DNA of 64,000 bases from contig JAHLTZ010000038.1 of NCBI GenBank assembly GCA_025786725.1, forward strand, positions 123,397-187,396, read 5' to 3'. The position numbers and the translations under genes were made by a program. The DNA comes from Syncephalis fuscata. Taxonomy: Eukaryota; Zoopagomycota; Zoopagomycetes; Zoopagales; Piptocephalidaceae. Shown piece by piece: positions 35,444 through 45,708 of this stretch. Numbering within the stretch: the stretch's first letter is position 1; every line of letters begins with the position of its first letter. The notes beneath the pieces were generated by a model that was not told the origin of the DNA, ran no database searches, and saw nothing but the letters and a program-made list of their open reading frames with translations.

Positions 35444-38400
35444 TTATTCTACTAAAGTATCCCATTCCTGAGGCGTAGCCGTTTGGATACCAAACCATGT
35501 AGCATAGTCAGCCAAACTCGAGTCATCAGTAACAAGAACGACACTGGCACTTAGGAGGGCGCGTACTTCTGAACTGCTTTGAGGCTTAACGCCTGCCTCT
35601 TGTAAGTACCACAAACAACAACCAAGAATAGGGCGGTGTTGGCGTGGTATCGCTTCCATGCTGCGTGGCCGCGTCGTTGTCGCTGCCGTTGCCAATTGAG
35701 CATAATCAATCACTGGTTCGGCCATGTCACCTATCAGCGTATCTGCATTCTCTGCCGCACCATGCGTAGTGGCATAGATCTCCTTACTAATAGTGGCAAA
35801 TACATCATTCTCCGCCGGGGCATGTTTATTTCCTATAGTGGTAGCCGCTGCATCTGCCGTCTCACTCGAAGCGAGCATAAATGGCTCTGCATCCTGCCAA
35901 TGGTTTAGCTGATGACGTGCATCTTGTGTCAAAATAGCACTATCATGTCGTAGCAAAGCCCGGTCCAGCATACGAATAACATCTCTTGCGGCGGTATTCT
36001 CCTTTTGGCTGCCTTTCTTAAGGTCATCCAGCTGCTCAATGACTAAGTTTAAATCAGTATAGTACATCTAATTCAATGACCACTACATCGCTATGACTTA
36101 CCATTAAGTGGCACCATAACACGACAAAGACGCTGTTGAAACCAACGACGTATCAGCGTTTCATGCCACAACAACACACTGGTATCTACTACGGCGATAC
36201 GCCGTCTACTATCTATATGCATCTCCCCTAGACTGGCTTGTAGACTATTGACCTGATCACGTAACCGTTCTGCAGCCAATGTTTGCATCCAGCGCTCTTT
36301 TTCCTTATTTTACATGATCGTTCGTTATTATTAATCATAGTTGCCTTTATTATATAACTTACTTTAATCCGCTCATTTCTCATTTGTAGTCCAGTTTGTG
36401 GTACCCATTCGACTTCGGTGAATTTCTAATAGCAATATTTGTTAATACACCTATTACGTTATTACTCGTTTAATCCATTAGCATACATTACAAGTAGCAA
36501 ATATTTTTGCCGCATGAAGAATACGTGCTAATCGAGCTTTTGCCAATACTATGGGCGCTTTCCCATACTGTGAAGCATAATCAATCTTGGATTGTATAGC
36601 CCGCAATGGCTGTAATCCCCATAGCATCCAGTCTTCAGGTAAAGCACTGCTATTTACTGGCGAATTATCTGAACTGATATCTACAGCTTTAAGCCATTTA
36701 ACAAGCTCTTGGAAGAACGGTTCAAACTATAATTTAATTAATTAATATTATTAAATACATTTATAGTACATCAACATACCATACTCTTCTGTTGAGTCTG
36801 ATGCCGTGTAGAGGCTGGTTTAGAATGACCAGCCAATTGACCCATCAATTCTGTATGGCTAGTGCAAAAATCACACCAAACAACAATTGAAGCCGTCAAT
36901 GGAGATGTCAGCCAGCGTATAACGACATCTTTTTTATTCTCGGCTGCTTTAGACCATTGTTGTTGCATCCAATCAAGTAACCGGGTCTGTAGTTGAATAA
37001 CGAAATGACACGCCATTTGTTGTGATTGCCGTATATCATTGACCTTATCTAATTCAGTATTAATATTTTAATATTATTACTAACATTATTAGCACTATTT
37101 ACCTTTGGATTTCATTAAATCTTGTTGTAAATACCAGATAGTAGTCAAACATACCGCCGAGATCTTGAATGGTATTTGTTGCTTTAATATATTGTTGTTG
37201 TTGTTGCTACTATTACTATTGCCTCTACCATTGACCAGCCCATCAAGCCATTGATCCAAACAAGGTGTTGCAACATTAGACCAAGCAATCAGGGCCGCAG
37301 CTTTCGTTGAGGTATCCGTATCAATCATCGTACAATGATGTAAAATAAACGATTCGGTAAATGTTGAATTAATACTATATTGATCATTAGTTTACGCTTC
37401 ACACTGGTCTATTCACCTACTCTGTATTACTAGATTCAAAAGTAATCTTATTCTGCTTGAGTTTAGTATAGAATGCATAGAGATTCTCACGTGCATTGAT
37501 TGATGGCTTTAAGGTGGCCAGACTATATTATACCGATATAAGCTACAGACTTGTTTATATACATTTACATTCACTATTACCTGAGACAGTTCCAGTAAAT
37601 GACATCCATCCAATGACCTCGACTATTGGCTACAATTGATAGTTGGCCATAGGCTTTACCTTTCAATACAATCATTACCATTAGACTTCTAGTAAAACCA
37701 TGCTAACCACTCAAATCATCTTACCACGGTCGGGTGCACACCAAGCCGCTTGAGTATACCACGTTTCCACTTCATGCCACATGTATTGAAAGTCATTTGA
37801 AGACAATGCTGTGTTATCTTCAAATAGATCAAGTCGGTAACGTCCTAAATCACCGATATAGATGTAGCATTGCTGTATACAGTTGGCATAACTATCTAGT
37901 CGGTTGTATTTGCGAGTATCTCCTTGTAATCGCTCTATTATCCATATAATTATATAAGCTATCATTTAAATAGACAACTAACATCGTCTTACTTAAACCA
38001 AGCTCGTGTAACGGCACATTCATTTGTCGGCGTACATGCTCAACTAGCCATGCATAAAAACCACTGGCCTCATCCAATAAATCACTTAATTGACTATAAC
38101 AGCTTTTGCCCTTCGATGTCATTGACTCTTGATTACGGCGATACTAATCATCATTTAAATTAACACTAAATAGCCACATTGATGAAATACTTACCCGATG
38201 TACTTTACGACGCAATACTTCAATTCGTCGATAATAAGCATGGTTCCATAAGCGTTCATCAACATTCTCCTGTAAGCTTAGATTGATATCTACCAACAGT
38301 AACTCCTCGGCGGTCTCTAAATAACTATCGTTGAAACGAATAAACAAACGTCATATCCACTCGACTATCTGTTACAAACCTTTGAATTTGATCTTGATAT

Positions 38401-38602
38401 TGTGTTTCAGGAACATCGGAGCGCCCTTCTGGACGGGCAGACACTCCATCTTGTGGCAGTCGGGCTCGCTGATGCGCCTCCTTCACCAATTGCTCCTGTT
38501 GTTGGAATAGTCTACACCGTCATCTCCACAGTTTACAATAGGTTCATAGCATATATGACTATACTAGTACCTTAATAGACGTTGTGACTCCTCAGATGGC
38601 AT
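35444..38602 (-). CDS. SMG6/EST1-like NMD protein with C-terminal PIN nuclease
   Basis: Likely nonsense-mediated decay factor. Thirteen exons: 38602-38571, 38511-38380, 38324-38195, 38143-37993, 37934-37725, 37659-37581, 37522-37421, 37374-37103, 37048-36780, 36726-36487, 36425-36363, 36303-36102, 36042-35444; 2481 nt, 826 aa. The N-terminal third is the 14-3-3-like EST1 domain, with CYIYIGDLGRYR, WYTQAAWCAPDRGKAYGQL and DVIYWNCLRSLA. The middle has LPEDWMLWGLQPL, as in SMG5/SMG6. The C-terminus is a PIN domain: VVDTSVLL, VMVPLNVIEQLDDLKKGS, ARDVIRML and VVLVTDDSSLADYA. The Asp residues of the first and last motifs, which form the SMG6 active site, are present, unlike in SMG5. Divergent from RNase H2C (190 bp). 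EJC-binding motifs of animal SMG6 are not evident. Confidence 0.9.
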
Positions 38603-38792
38603 GCTATCTACGCCTTTTCATAGCATGTAAATACAAAGATGGTAACAATACTACTACGAATACTACGAATACTAGGACAATTAGGGAATGAAAATAGTTG
38701 GTTTTTACGCATTTAATAAACAGCCAGTGGTCTTTTCTTGAATCTCCACCGTACTTCTTAATTTATTACAAAAATTGCAAACTCTTAAGACT

Positions 38793-39535
38793 ATGGATAG
38801 CTTTAGAATCAGTCTACGACCCAAGCATCCAGGTGTACAGCCTCAACTACATCATTTACCGTGCTCTATTGATCATCATGGTTCGGCTAACGTCAATATC
38901 TTCTTCTGTCCCGAGTTGAAATCTACTACTGAAACAGACGGTAAATCATTGATTTATTAAGCATATGCCTATTAATAGCGATAACACAGAATGGCAGGCA
39001 TCATTTCGAGGTAGAGCACTTGTGGGTCGAACTATATCGGTGCCTACTGGATATGAAGGTCATTAACTCGTAGTGTGTGTGTGTGTGTCGGTAACTCAAC
39101 TAACCAAGCAATAACATAATGTAGGTCTAATATTGGAAGAATGTCATACCGCATCTACGACTAGGCCAGCCACCGATGCTTTTATGGATAACGAGTCAAG
39201 TGAACTAGGCAGTTTAGAGGAACAGTTGCAATCGGCTACGTTAAGATATCAAACACAGAGTACATTTGAACAATGGACACGGTGGCGCCATGATTATGCT
39301 CCAGAGACAACGTCTGGTCCATGGATGCAAGCGTTAGAATGGGCAAAACTAAGTGAATTAGTAAGTTATAGCTATTTAATAGCTAATGTAATAAACTAAA
39401 TGCTCTATCTATTACTAGATACATATGGATACACCACAAGAAGACAGTACAAATAACGAGGAAATACATAAACGTAAACGAAATGATAGTCTAATGGTGG
39501 ATACACCCAGTATCAGTCGAGTTCGTATAGAATAA
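38793..39535 (+). CDS. RNH203: Ribonuclease H2 subunit C (one apparent frameshift)
   Basis: Accessory subunit of the trimeric RNase H2 that removes ribonucleotides from DNA and RNA-DNA hybrids. Exons 38793-38940, 38979-39058, 39125-39360, 39419-39535. Family marks: LHHLPCSIDHHGSANVNIFF near residue 30 and WQASFRGRALVGRTI then PTGYEGLILEE, matching the LPC..HDGPA and SFRGR.L.G...P.G..G motifs. Exon lengths sum to 581, one short of a multiple of three: the first intron join is out of phase unless one more G stands at the exon 1/GTAAAT border (38939-38941, a GG run). The C-terminal third is poorly conserved and ends SISRVRIE. A (GT)n run lies in the second intron. Confidence 0.85.
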
Positions 39536-39570
39536 AGTGTATTTATTATAATGACTATAATATGTGATTA

Positions 39571-40716
39571 TTAAGGACGTTTTGGTACAATAGTGGTATT
39601 TAATTTACGATGACGTCGATCGTGTAAAGCGTATTTATGTCGTATTCGTTGCATTTCCATACGTCGTTCTTGTTCTGTTTGTGTGCGTCGATCTTTTGAA
39701 AGTGTATTTACGGTGGCAGATGTGGCTATTTCTTTACTTTTATTTGCATCGTTACACTGAAGAGATATAGCGTTATTTTCACGTAAAACACATACTTGAC
39801 AACTGCCCCATCCTTTGTATGGATCGTGAATATGTACTTCGAATAGAGTGCTGCCCACTTGAATACAATCACTATGATTTAAACGTCGTGGTTGACTACT
39901 TTTTCGTGAGTCAGATAAACGCTCGTTATTAATAAATGTACCATGCATTGATCCGCAATCCACAATCCAGTAGGGACAACAGTAAGATCTTGTCATAGAT
40001 GGTGTATCTAGATGAGAAGTGCCAGTACTAAGTGATTTCGCTGTTACATCATCATTATCCTCGCTATTTATCTTGCTCAATACGCTTTCTACTGGTATTT
40101 CTCCTTCTTCGCTATCGTCAAGCTCAGCGTAGTTGGATGGTTTATCCACTTGTAAATCGGTCTTTTTAGATTCGGTAGAACTGTAGTAGATCCTGGCGTG
40201 GTATTTAGATACTTGTAATTCCCGTAGACGAAGTCGATGGCCAGGTCCTCGATCCCGTGCCATAATAACTCCACTAGCATCTACAATAACTACACCGCCC
40301 ACTTGCAATACATCGGATTCACGTACGACAAGTCGGATTGTATCATTCTCTGTAGGTTCAGACCATGGGCTATTCTGCTGTGCAGATGATACTGAATGAC
40401 ATTCACCAGTATCTCGATCATATTGTAGCCAAATATTTGTCTGACGATCGTACCAATAGCCAGACTCAGTACACCATACATAGCGATCCTCCATGGCTGT
40501 AGTTGATAATTGGTCTTGTTGAGTAGTAAATGAGCCTGAATAGCTATTATTTTTATTTGAACGACTATAATCGCTTGTAGATTTGAGTTTATTGGCTAGA
40601 CTATTATAGATTATTGAGTTGGTTGACGCATATTGCTCGGTCAGTGCTTCCGAAAAAGAATGGGCAATTAAATATACTATTTGTTTATATAGATCTAGGC
40701 ATAGATATATAAACAC
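39571..40716 (-). CDS. OCRE-FHA domain protein, AGGF1-like
   Basis: Related to animal AGGF1, a nuclear RNA-splicing-associated protein. Two domains are visible: an OCRE-type repeat YVWCTESGYWYDRQTNIW (about residues 79-96), and an FHA domain from about residue 125 to 300, with REL-VSKYHARIYY, DCGSMHGTFINNERL and DCIQVGSTLFEVHIHDPY; the FHA has a long acidic insert between its halves. The region RIRHKYALHDR near the end matches the IRVKYGL segment after the AGGF1 FHA domain. The protein then stops: the G-patch that follows in animals is absent. The frame opens at 40716, but the true start may be MEDRYVW at 40494; the intervening residues are not conserved. Converges on RNase H2C with 35 bp between stops. 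Confidence 0.8.
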   Translation of the reverse strand: MFIYLCLDLYKQIVYLIAHSFSEALTEQYASTNSIIYNSLANKLKSTSDYSRSNKNNSYSGSFTTQQDQLSTTAMEDRYVWCTESGYWYDRQTNIWLQYDRDTGECHSVSSAQQNSPWSEPTENDTIRLVVRESDVLQVGGVVIVDASGVIMARDRGPGHRLRLRELQVSKYHARIYYSSTESKKTDLQVDKPSNYAELDDSEEGEIPVESVLSKINSEDNDDVTAKSLSTGTSHLDTPSMTRSYCCPYWIVDCGSMHGTFINNERLSDSRKSSQPRRLNHSDCIQVGSTLFEVHIHDPYKGWGSCQVCVLRENNAISLQCNDANKSKEIATSATVNTLSKDRRTQTEQERRMEMQRIRHKYALHDRRHRKLNTTIVPKRP

Positions 40717-41130
40717 TAGTTAATCTTATTATTTGGCTGTATGATAGTGATTGCAGTAAGCATAATAAACAGATTATAGATAATACAGTAACAATGAGTA
40801 AAATATATAAAGAAAATAAAAAGGTGTAAGCTGAGCCCGCAATATTTATATTAGTTAAAGCATCGGTGATATGATTAGATCTGACCATAGTAATTCTTAA
40901 AAGTGATCACTTTTTATATTAAAGTACAAAAAGATTGTAAATTGCTTTTTATTCTATAGATACTGACAAAACGAACAATAAGACTATATCAATTAAATAT
41001 TATTGATTTAGTCATAGAAAGTGTACAAAAATCACGCTGTTTGATTTAGCAATAAAAAGCTTGAAAACACAAAGCAAATCTTGTTAGATGATTATAGTAA
41101 ATAAAGCAGGGGGCTTTTGTATAGCAATTA
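40717..41130. other. Intergenic between AGGF1-like and 7TM genes
   Basis: AT-rich. A minus-strand frame (40685-40888) encodes a short hydrophobic peptide, probably leader sequence. No clear feature. Confidence 0.35.
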
Positions 41131-42369
41131 TTAATGGCGTTCTACAAAAGTTATACTATTAGTTGTTGACCCACGAATTTCATAACTAGAATTATTGAGT
41201 GCGGCCGAGTTTGCACCAGTGCTATTACTTTGCCATGCACTTGTATTGTGGCTACCATTACTTGTCGCAAATGGTACTGGTTTAAACTGTGCGTCTATTG
41301 CTTGTTCTTCACATCTACTAGCGTCTTTTCTTCTATTGATGTTGCTGCTGATAGTATTAGGATTGCTAAGTGGTATGTGTGAGGAGCCAGACATGGTTTT
41401 TTTGCCAGTCATCTGGTTGCATGAACTGCGTAAAATAAACGCAAACACAATGCATTCGACCAGACTATAAATCAGTACTTGTCGCAGTAACATATCTCCT
41501 AGGTCAATCCATTCAAATTTATGTGGATAAAGCGTCAGAAAGTGCTTCATGATTGAAAGTAAAATATTGGCCAAGGGCAGACAAAGTACGGCCAAAAAGA
41601 TGTTGCGAAAGTTACGGGCAGTTCTCTTTTCCTTTTCTTGCACATCGTCGCTTTTGGGAATACAAAGCGTATGGGCCCGTATAATACGATAAAACCCATA
41701 GCAATAGTATCCGCAAATACAAAGCATAAACAAATAGTTGATAAAGGAAGCTGCAGAGAGAATAGCGTTGTTTTGACCAGTAAAGGGATTGCGGCCATTT
41801 ACAGTATCCACAACAACAACAATGCCTATAGCCAGTGTGAATACAAACCACACTGTAGTATAAATGATATTGCCTATATAAATACTGCGTATTGAAGGTA
41901 TATAGAGCAGATAGTCTGTGTGGAGTGAAATTGTTTTAGACGATGTCGCCCTTCGGCTAAACGCCGATGGAATATGTATAATAATGCCTATGACAAACTG
42001 TAGAATAGTTATACGGGCCAATACGGTAGCCAATAGGTAGATAATTTCATAGGCCATAAGGCTTGATGTTCCGTAGATGAAGATGATACCATATGCTGCA
42101 GCGCGGAGTATTTTCTCAATAAACCATCCAATTAATAGCGCATCTACTGGTTTGGGCATCCAGTAATCGTCGAGACGGCGATAAAGCGAGGTGAGAAGCC
42201 CATGGTACAAACGATAGCCGATCACCACAGTGGCCAAAACCGCCGATATAATTACACTGGCAAAACATACGATGAGCACTTGGTGCAACAAATCCTCCTG
42301 GGCACAGACATAGCCGCTTACAGTGACGAGGCAGCGTTTGTTGCTGCTAGCATCGCCAGATCTATCCAT
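41131..42369 (-). CDS. Seven-transmembrane protein, possible GPCR-like receptor, 412 aa
   Basis: I see seven hydrophobic segments: about residues 30-53, 78-100, 105-130, 165-190, 205-225, 250-270 and 290-315. The N-terminal ~25 residues hold two Cys; the third cytoplasmic loop is charged (KSDDVQEKEKRTARNFR), and the C-terminal 95 residues are a hydrophilic Ser/Asn-rich tail. This topology suits a G-protein-coupled or PQ-loop/DUF-type fungal membrane protein, but no DRY- or NPxxY-like motif is visible, so function is open. Single exon. Start chosen at the first ATG (MDRSGDASSNKRC), which gives a short outer N-terminus. Confidence 0.65.
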   Translation of the reverse strand: MDRSGDASSNKRCLVTVSGYVCAQEDLLHQVLIVCFASVIISAVLATVVIGYRLYHGLLTSLYRRLDDYWMPKPVDALLIGWFIEKILRAAAYGIIFIYGTSSLMAYEIIYLLATVLARITILQFVIGIIIHIPSAFSRRATSSKTISLHTDYLLYIPSIRSIYIGNIIYTTVWFVFTLAIGIVVVVDTVNGRNPFTGQNNAILSAASFINYLFMLCICGYYCYGFYRIIRAHTLCIPKSDDVQEKEKRTARNFRNIFLAVLCLPLANILLSIMKHFLTLYPHKFEWIDLGDMLLRQVLIYSLVECIVFAFILRSSCNQMTGKKTMSGSSHIPLSNPNTISSNINRRKDASRCEEQAIDAQFKPVPFATSNGSHNTSAWQSNSTGANSAALNNSSYEIRGSTTNSITFVERH

Positions 42370-43033
42370 TTTTACAATTAAAGTGTTGTACTAGGTGTAA
42401 ATACGAGTGTTATATTTATAATTGACGAAGTAATAAAACAGAAGAGGAGAAAGCTACTGGCTTTTAATCTATACATGGATCAATGTTGCTTTAGGCAAAG
42501 ATGCCCCAGAGTTGCATGTTCTCGAAAGCAAACCGGTTTTATACAGCAAAACTGAGTGACTTTTAGTGTCACGCGGTTATTTTTTAATGGCAGTTTGCCA
42601 TATCAGCACATTTATTGAAAAGTTGTAACATCAATTTAAGATGCATAGCCAACCAAGTAATAAAGTGTCTGCAAATACTGATCAAAGACTTGCTAGAATT
42701 TTAAATCCGAAAAAGGAAATACATAAAATGTACAAAACTTACTAGCTCAGTCGTCAATTGCCTGTTAATTTATAGTAAATTTAACGTGGTATATTTGCGT
42801 TTTCTATTTACCCTCCTGTTTCATTTACCGCCAATATACCAGTATGGCAATAGACTATTGTATTCAATTGGATGCTACAAGCAAGCACGTGGCTTAAAAC
42901 AAATAAAGCAGTTATAAATAAAACGGTTCAGTACTACGTGCCCATTCAATTTATTTATTTTTGCTTTATGATTTAGTGTTTTCAGCTTCACTATATATTA
43001 TCCATTATACACGTTTAGTTTCGATTTGTTAAA
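42370..43033 (+). promoter_or_regulatory. Intergenic; promoter of the subtilase with TATA box
   Basis: Between the divergent 7TM and subtilase genes. TATAAATA at 42913-42920 lies about 115 bp before the subtilase ATG and is the best core-promoter candidate. No other feature seen. Confidence 0.5.
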
Positions 43034-45130
43034 ATGCAGCCATCGCAATTACTTATGGCAATTGTAGCATTTAATGCCCAAACTATTCTAGCATTAACGA
43101 CCCCCTCACTATCTAGTAATGGTTCTACTTCACCTAGCACTAGCAATAAATCGCCTAATATAAGCAGTGGTGCTCTACACTCCAATACAAACAACGAACG
43201 TCATTACCAGCACAAAAGGCGCCATCTAGATCCTCCTCCTCCCGTTATTCGTAAAACTAAAGAAGGTCCCATAGTTTTTGCGGAAAATTTAAATCTATTT
43301 CTGCATCCTCCATCGTTTCATGATATTACTGGAGTTAGTGCACTTCATCAGAAAAACGTAAATGGAAATGGTATCCGAATTGGCATCCTAGACAGTGGTG
43401 TCAATTATAGACACGAAGCACTTGGTGGCTGTTTTGGCTACGACGGATGCAAAGTTCGCTTTGGCCATGATTTTGTCGGTGACGATTACAATAGCCAAAA
43501 TCTTCCAAAAGAAAAAGATGATCCCATAGGCCAGCCTTGTAATGGACATGGCACCAAGGTTGCCGGTATCATTGCTGGAGAAACTGGCACATTTGTTGGT
43601 GTTGCACACAAAGCTATCCTTGGTGCATATCGTATTTCTAACTGTTACAGAGTCGCAGATATATTGATTATAGAAAAAGCGTTTGCGATGGCCATTCATG
43701 ATCAAATGGATGTTATCAATTTCTCCTTTGCTACTCCAACGCTAAATATGGCTGCATATGATAAGATTGTAAAAGATGCAGCTGAACACGCTGTTACTGT
43801 AATAGTGTCAGCAGGAAACGCACCACCTTATAATATGTGGCAAATGCGTGCTCCATCTATTATAAACAGCTTTATATCTGTTGGTAGTGCAAACATACCA
43901 ATGGTAGGCATGCGTTGGTTCACAGCTGCAGTCAGCGGTGGAAAGCTTGCGCGTATTCGATATACAACACCGTGTATGAGCACAACGCACATCTTCACAG
44001 TTAATCAAGCGATGATGCCCACTATCTCTGACGACAGTAAATGTCAAATAACTGGTGATGTGAGCGGAAAGATGCTTTTTATTCCAAAATACAAGTGCAC
44101 CAGACGTATTTTACTCGATGTGGCTCGCGGAATGAGAGCTACAGGAATTATAACCGTCAATGCTAACGAGAAGCCAGGCAAGAGCTATTGTGATATTCCT
44201 TTTTTTGCCATTAGTCCTATTGATATGGACGCTTTGGTCGATAGTCTGCAACATGGCCAGCTAGGACAATTAATTTTTGATAATAAATTCGACTACTATC
44301 CACAGATAGAAGACATTCGTCCAGCAGACCATTCGATATGGGGACCATCCCATCAACTTACTCTAAATACCGATGTTACAGCTCCCGGTGAAAATGCTTT
44401 TACAGCATCGGCTTTGGGGGAAGATCGCTACGAGTATATGACAGGCACTTCTGCTGCAGCACCTTATGTTGCAGGAATAGCTGCTCTTTATATACAAAAG
44501 CATGGCAAGAGTTCTACGGCTCCAGAAATTTTAAAAGACCTACTTATCCATACAGCATCTCCTCTAAAATCGGATACCAACGGACTTTATGCATCAGTAG
44601 CGCATCAAGGCGCTGGTTTAGTCAACGCCTTAAAAGCTGTTAATGTCGAGCTATATATAGGTCAATCGCTTCTTACTCTTTGGGACACACAAGTTAGACA
44701 AACGGGCATGGCTTCAGATATACAAACAATCACCATATACAATAATAGACCCACTTCAGAGACATACAGGCTATATCATTTGCCTGCAGTCTCTGCCCAC
44801 GGCTTTGACATAAATGGCAACCCCTTAGATCGCCCAGAAACTAGCACACAGGTGGCGCAAGTCCTATTTCCACCACATAAAATTGCAGTAGACTCATATT
44901 CCAGCAAAGATGTGAATATTCGTATAGTTGCACCTTCTTCGCTACCTCCAGCTAGCCATTGGGTATACTCTGGCTATATCAAGGTTATTGGTACTAGCAC
45001 TGGACCTAATTCTAATGCTTTAACATGTCAAACTCCTTACATTGGCGTTGTAGGTGATTTAAAAATAGTTGGACCTTTTGTTGTAAATCAAGCTTTAAAA
45101 ATTAACCATCAAATGCATTTAATGCCATAA
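43034..45130 (+). CDS. Secreted subtilisin-like serine protease (S8), 698 aa
   Basis: Extracellular endoprotease. MQPSQLLMAIVAFNAQTILA is a signal peptide; Ser/Asn-rich residues 24-65 probably belong to the propeptide. The catalytic triad is intact: Asp120 in GIRIGILDSGVNY, His172 in NGHGTKVAGI and Ser473 in YMTGTSAAAPYVAGIA; oxyanion Asn262 lies in VIVSAGNAPP. Between His and Ser, residues about 300-420 form a protease-associated (PA) insertion, and the C-terminal ~150 residues (GVYNNRPTSETYRLYH-like part) fit the Fn3-like domain of large S8A subtilases. The mature N-terminus has the usual substrate-independent order D-H-S. Single exon, typical of the secreted genes here. Roles in nutrition or host attack are possible but unproven. 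Confidence 0.93.
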   Translation: MQPSQLLMAIVAFNAQTILALTTPSLSSNGSTSPSTSNKSPNISSGALHSNTNNERHYQHKRRHLDPPPPVIRKTKEGPIVFAENLNLFLHPPSFHDITGVSALHQKNVNGNGIRIGILDSGVNYRHEALGGCFGYDGCKVRFGHDFVGDDYNSQNLPKEKDDPIGQPCNGHGTKVAGIIAGETGTFVGVAHKAILGAYRISNCYRVADILIIEKAFAMAIHDQMDVINFSFATPTLNMAAYDKIVKDAAEHAVTVIVSAGNAPPYNMWQMRAPSIINSFISVGSANIPMVGMRWFTAAVSGGKLARIRYTTPCMSTTHIFTVNQAMMPTISDDSKCQITGDVSGKMLFIPKYKCTRRILLDVARGMRATGIITVNANEKPGKSYCDIPFFAISPIDMDALVDSLQHGQLGQLIFDNKFDYYPQIEDIRPADHSIWGPSHQLTLNTDVTAPGENAFTASALGEDRYEYMTGTSAAAPYVAGIAALYIQKHGKSSTAPEILKDLLIHTASPLKSDTNGLYASVAHQGAGLVNALKAVNVELYIGQSLLTLWDTQVRQTGMASDIQTITIYNNRPTSETYRLYHLPAVSAHGFDINGNPLDRPETSTQVAQVLFPPHKIAVDSYSSKDVNIRIVAPSSLPPASHWVYSGYIKVIGTSTGPNSNALTCQTPYIGVVGDLKIVGPFVVNQALKINHQMHLMP

Positions 45131-45708
45131 ATACATAAACATTATTAAAGTTTACAGTAGCAAAACACCAAAAACATCCATTGTATAGCAAACATGTATA
45201 ATTAATACCATAAGCATAATGTAAAATGTACCTTTTATCATCGTTTTGATTATTAAATTTAATATTTTACCAATTATTTTTATTTATAGTATTTTATTTA
45301 TTTAATAATTTTATTTATGCTTATTTAAAAACAAGGCATTTTCAAAACTCCCTATTAATTTAACTTATAGGTAAAAATAATATCGACTTTACTAAGCGCA
45401 ATACTAGCTATTGGTGCCATTAAATCATTTATGTTTACACAAGTATATGATTGCTTAACAAATCTAAAATTGTATTTGTTTTTTTAAAACTATATATTTT
45501 TAATTTATTATTTACGCTCTATAACACCCGTTTCTTGTCGTCAATACATTCCATGTACAATTTTGCTACTACTCAGCTAATATTAGAAACGGAATATAGT
45601 GGAATTCCTATAAATACCCTGCTGTTGGTCTGCTTAGCACGACACCAAAAACCAGTATAGGAATTTGTATAATCGAAGCTACAGCTGGGTAATCAAACGT
45701 GCTGGCTA
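45131..45708. other. Intergenic, AT-rich
   Basis: 3' flank of the subtilase and promoter of the PPR gene. The 69-codon frame at 45451-45660 is T-rich and unsupported. Confidence 0.4.

Noticed and set aside
35444-36067. Reading the PIN part as a separate 207-aa protein starting MYYTDLNLV
   Set aside because: MYYTDLNL is intronic: the acceptor TTAAACTTAG joins VIEQLDDLKKGS to the upstream exon ending MVPLN, giving the continuous PIN core.
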